Shown: positions 62,841 through 64,000 of the stretch, in pieces
Layout of the letters: every line of letters starts with the position of its first letter
Numbering within the stretch: the first letter of the stretch is position 1
From: Sphingomonas rubra
GTDB taxonomy: Bacteria; Pseudomonadota; Alphaproteobacteria; Sphingomonadales; Sphingomonadaceae
Assembly (NCBI RefSeq): GCF_900115745.1
Contig: NZ_FOXP01000007.1
Span: forward strand, 1-64,000
Reading direction: 5' to 3'
Length of the DNA stretch: 64,000 bases
Position numbers and translations under genes: made by a program
The notes under the pieces: generated by a model
What the model saw: the letters and a program-made list of their open reading frames with translations, nothing else
Databases searched by the model: none
Told to the model about the DNA's origin: nothing

Positions 62841-63284
62841 TTACCGCCCCGGCGTGGCCTTGCCCTTTGCTTCCGCCGCGATGGCGGCCCGCGCGGCGGC
62901 GCGCTCGGCGAGGCTGACGGTGCCGTCGCCGTTGGTGTCGTAGCGGCTGGCGACGGCGCGCAGCAGCGCCTGCATCTCGACGGGCGTGATCTTGCCGTTC
63001 CTGTTCGCGTCGGCGAGCGTGAAATAGCGGTCGGTGAGCTTGTCCGCCTGCGCGGGCGTCAGCCGCTTCGAACCGGCGGCCATGCGCTTGACGCGCGCGT
63101 CTACCTCCTGCCGGTCGAGCACGCCGTCCTTGTTGGTGTCGGACGCCTTGAACTCGGCCATCAGTCGCGGGTCGACCGCGGCGGCCTTCGCCTTGGTCGC
63201 GGGGCCGGGCGGTTGGGCGAACACTTCCGCGCCGATGCAGGCGAGCAGGATGGCGGGGCCGAGGATGTAGGTCACGAAACGCAT
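62841..63284 (-). CDS. secreted EF-hand calcium-binding protein
   Basis: A 147-residue protein with a signal peptide ([23 protein letters not shown]) and three EF-hand loops: [24 protein letters not shown] and [12 protein letters not shown]. The second loop has Asn rather than Asp at one ligand position but could bind calcium; the region between hands one and two is Lys/Arg-rich. Its role is unknown; similar small EF-hand proteins are common in sphingomonads. The start at 63284 marks the signal peptide. Confidence 0.8.
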   Translation of the reverse strand: MRFVTYILGPAILLACIGAEVFAQPPGPATKAKAAAVDPRLMAEFKASDTNKDGVLDRQEVDARVKRMAAGSKRLTPAQADKLTDRYFTLADANRNGKITPVEMQALLRAVASRYDTNGDGTVSLAERAAARAAIAAEAKGKATPGR

Positions 63285-63388
63285 GGTGCCTGTCCGTATC
63301 ACGCGGGGATTGCCGAATGCTGAACGGTTGCGCGCGGCGCGTGCCGGACGGTTGCGCGTCCCGCGCGGGGCGCATAGGGGCGCGGACC

Positions 63389-64000
63389 ATGAGCGATCCC
63401 ATCAAGAAAGTCGTGCTCGCCTATTCGGGCGGCCTGGACACCAGCGTCATCCTGAAGTGGCTGCAGACCGAATATGGCTGCGAGGTGGTGACCTTCACCG
63501 CCGACCTGGGCCAGGGCGAGGAGCTGGAGCCGGCGCGTGAGAAGGCGCTGCTGCTCGGCATCAAGCCGGAGAACATCTTCATCGACGACCTGCGCGAGGA
63601 GTTCGTGCGGGACTACGTGTTCCCGATGATGCGCGCGAACGCGCTGTACGAGGGGCTGTACCTGCTCGGCACGTCGATCGCGCGGCCGCTGATCGCCAAG
63701 CGGCAGATCGAGATCGCGGCCCTCGTGGGTGCGGATGCGGTCAGCCACGGCGCGACCGGCAAGGGCAACGACCAGGTGCGGTTCGAGCTGGGCTATTACG
63801 CGCTCAACCCCGACATCCGCGTGATCGCGCCGTGGCGCGAATGGGACCTGACCAGCCGCACCAAGCTGATCGAGTTCGCCGAGGCGCACCAGATCCCGAT
63901 CAGCAAGGACAAGCGCGGCGAGGCGCCGTTCTCGACCGACGCGAATCTGCTCCACACCTCGTCCGAGGGGCAGGTGCTGGAGGACCCGTGGGAGGAGGTG
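63389..64000 (+). CDS. argG: argininosuccinate synthase, N-terminal part
   Basis: The first 204 codons of ArgG, cut by the window edge. The ATP-loop is [18 protein letters not shown], followed by [48 protein letters not shown] (in part [13 protein letters not shown]) and VIAPWREWD. The enzyme joins citrulline and aspartate in arginine synthesis. It diverges from the EF-hand gene. Confidence 0.97.
   Translation, partial: MSDPIKKVVLAYSGGLDTSVILKWLQTEYGCEVVTFTADLGQGEELEPAREKALLLGIKPENIFIDDLREEFVRDYVFPMMRANALYEGLYLLGTSIARPLIAKRQIEIAALVGADAVSHGATGKGNDQVRFELGYYALNPDIRVIAPWREWDLTSRTKLIEFAEAHQIPISKDKRGEAPFSTDANLLHTSSEGQVLEDPWEEV

Overview
The window is a chromosomal segment of a GC-rich alphaproteobacterium, most likely Sphingomonas or a close relative. 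The pointers are uniformly high GC with strong GC3 bias, a cox operon of alphaproteobacterial type (coxF-like small protein, ctaG, DUF983, surf1 and thrC in one file), sphingomonad-style DUF3034 and truncated-globin genes, and many intergenic palindromic elements. No rRNA gene or CRISPR array is visible. One complete tRNA (Lys-TTT) and one 3' tRNA fragment (Thr-CGT) are present.

Layout. 1-2760 is an accessory stretch with visibly lower GC: the end of an IS21-type insertion sequence, small unknown genes, a quinol-monooxygenase-like gene, a 47-nt 3' piece of tRNA-Thr and an integrase stub fused in frame to a RidA tail. 2793-4448 carries a secreted RidA, an FMN reductase and a VOC protein. 4650-13626 is a hexuronate (pectin sugar) regulon: MFS transporter, FAH-type hydratase, mannitol-dehydrogenase-type reductase, altronate dehydratase, a LacI regulator, uronate isomerase and KDG kinase, with three copies of one operator-like sequence. 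13840-18202 has a DUF3833 gene, a SulP transporter with a structured leader, tRNA-Lys, folK, a family-5 uracil-DNA glycosylase and an RNA methyltransferase. 18213-27856 is thrC plus the aa3 oxidase genes and assembly factors, read leftwards. 28042-34197 holds pyrE, pdxJ, acpS, lepB, an AI-2E family permease, ubiG and lysC. 34317-36839 is a PhoX-type phosphatase behind a Pho box. 38808-43391 is ybgC-tolQRAB-pal.

43687-48097 is the most interesting module: a secreted truncated haemoglobin and a DUF3034 outer-membrane protein diverge from a periplasmic type-1 copper protein and a membrane GGDEF-EAL protein. 48142-54218 is a disrupted dnaN-recF-gyrB replication cluster with a MazEF pair between dnaN and recF and a carbonic anhydrase between recF and gyrB. 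The remainder (54407-64000) is mixed housekeeping: a histidine phosphatase, HPP protein, rlmN, pspC behind a sigma-54-like site, a TauE/SafE permease, a flavin reductase, a cytochrome b and molybdopterin oxidoreductase pair, cyclopropane fatty acid synthase, an EF-hand protein and the 5' part of argG.

Several families of inverted-repeat elements sit between genes. Two of them appear to supply the Shine-Dalgarno sequence of the next gene (acpS, tolR), and one encloses a remnant of a GIY-YIG endonuclease gene. All identifications come from reading motifs; no database search was run.
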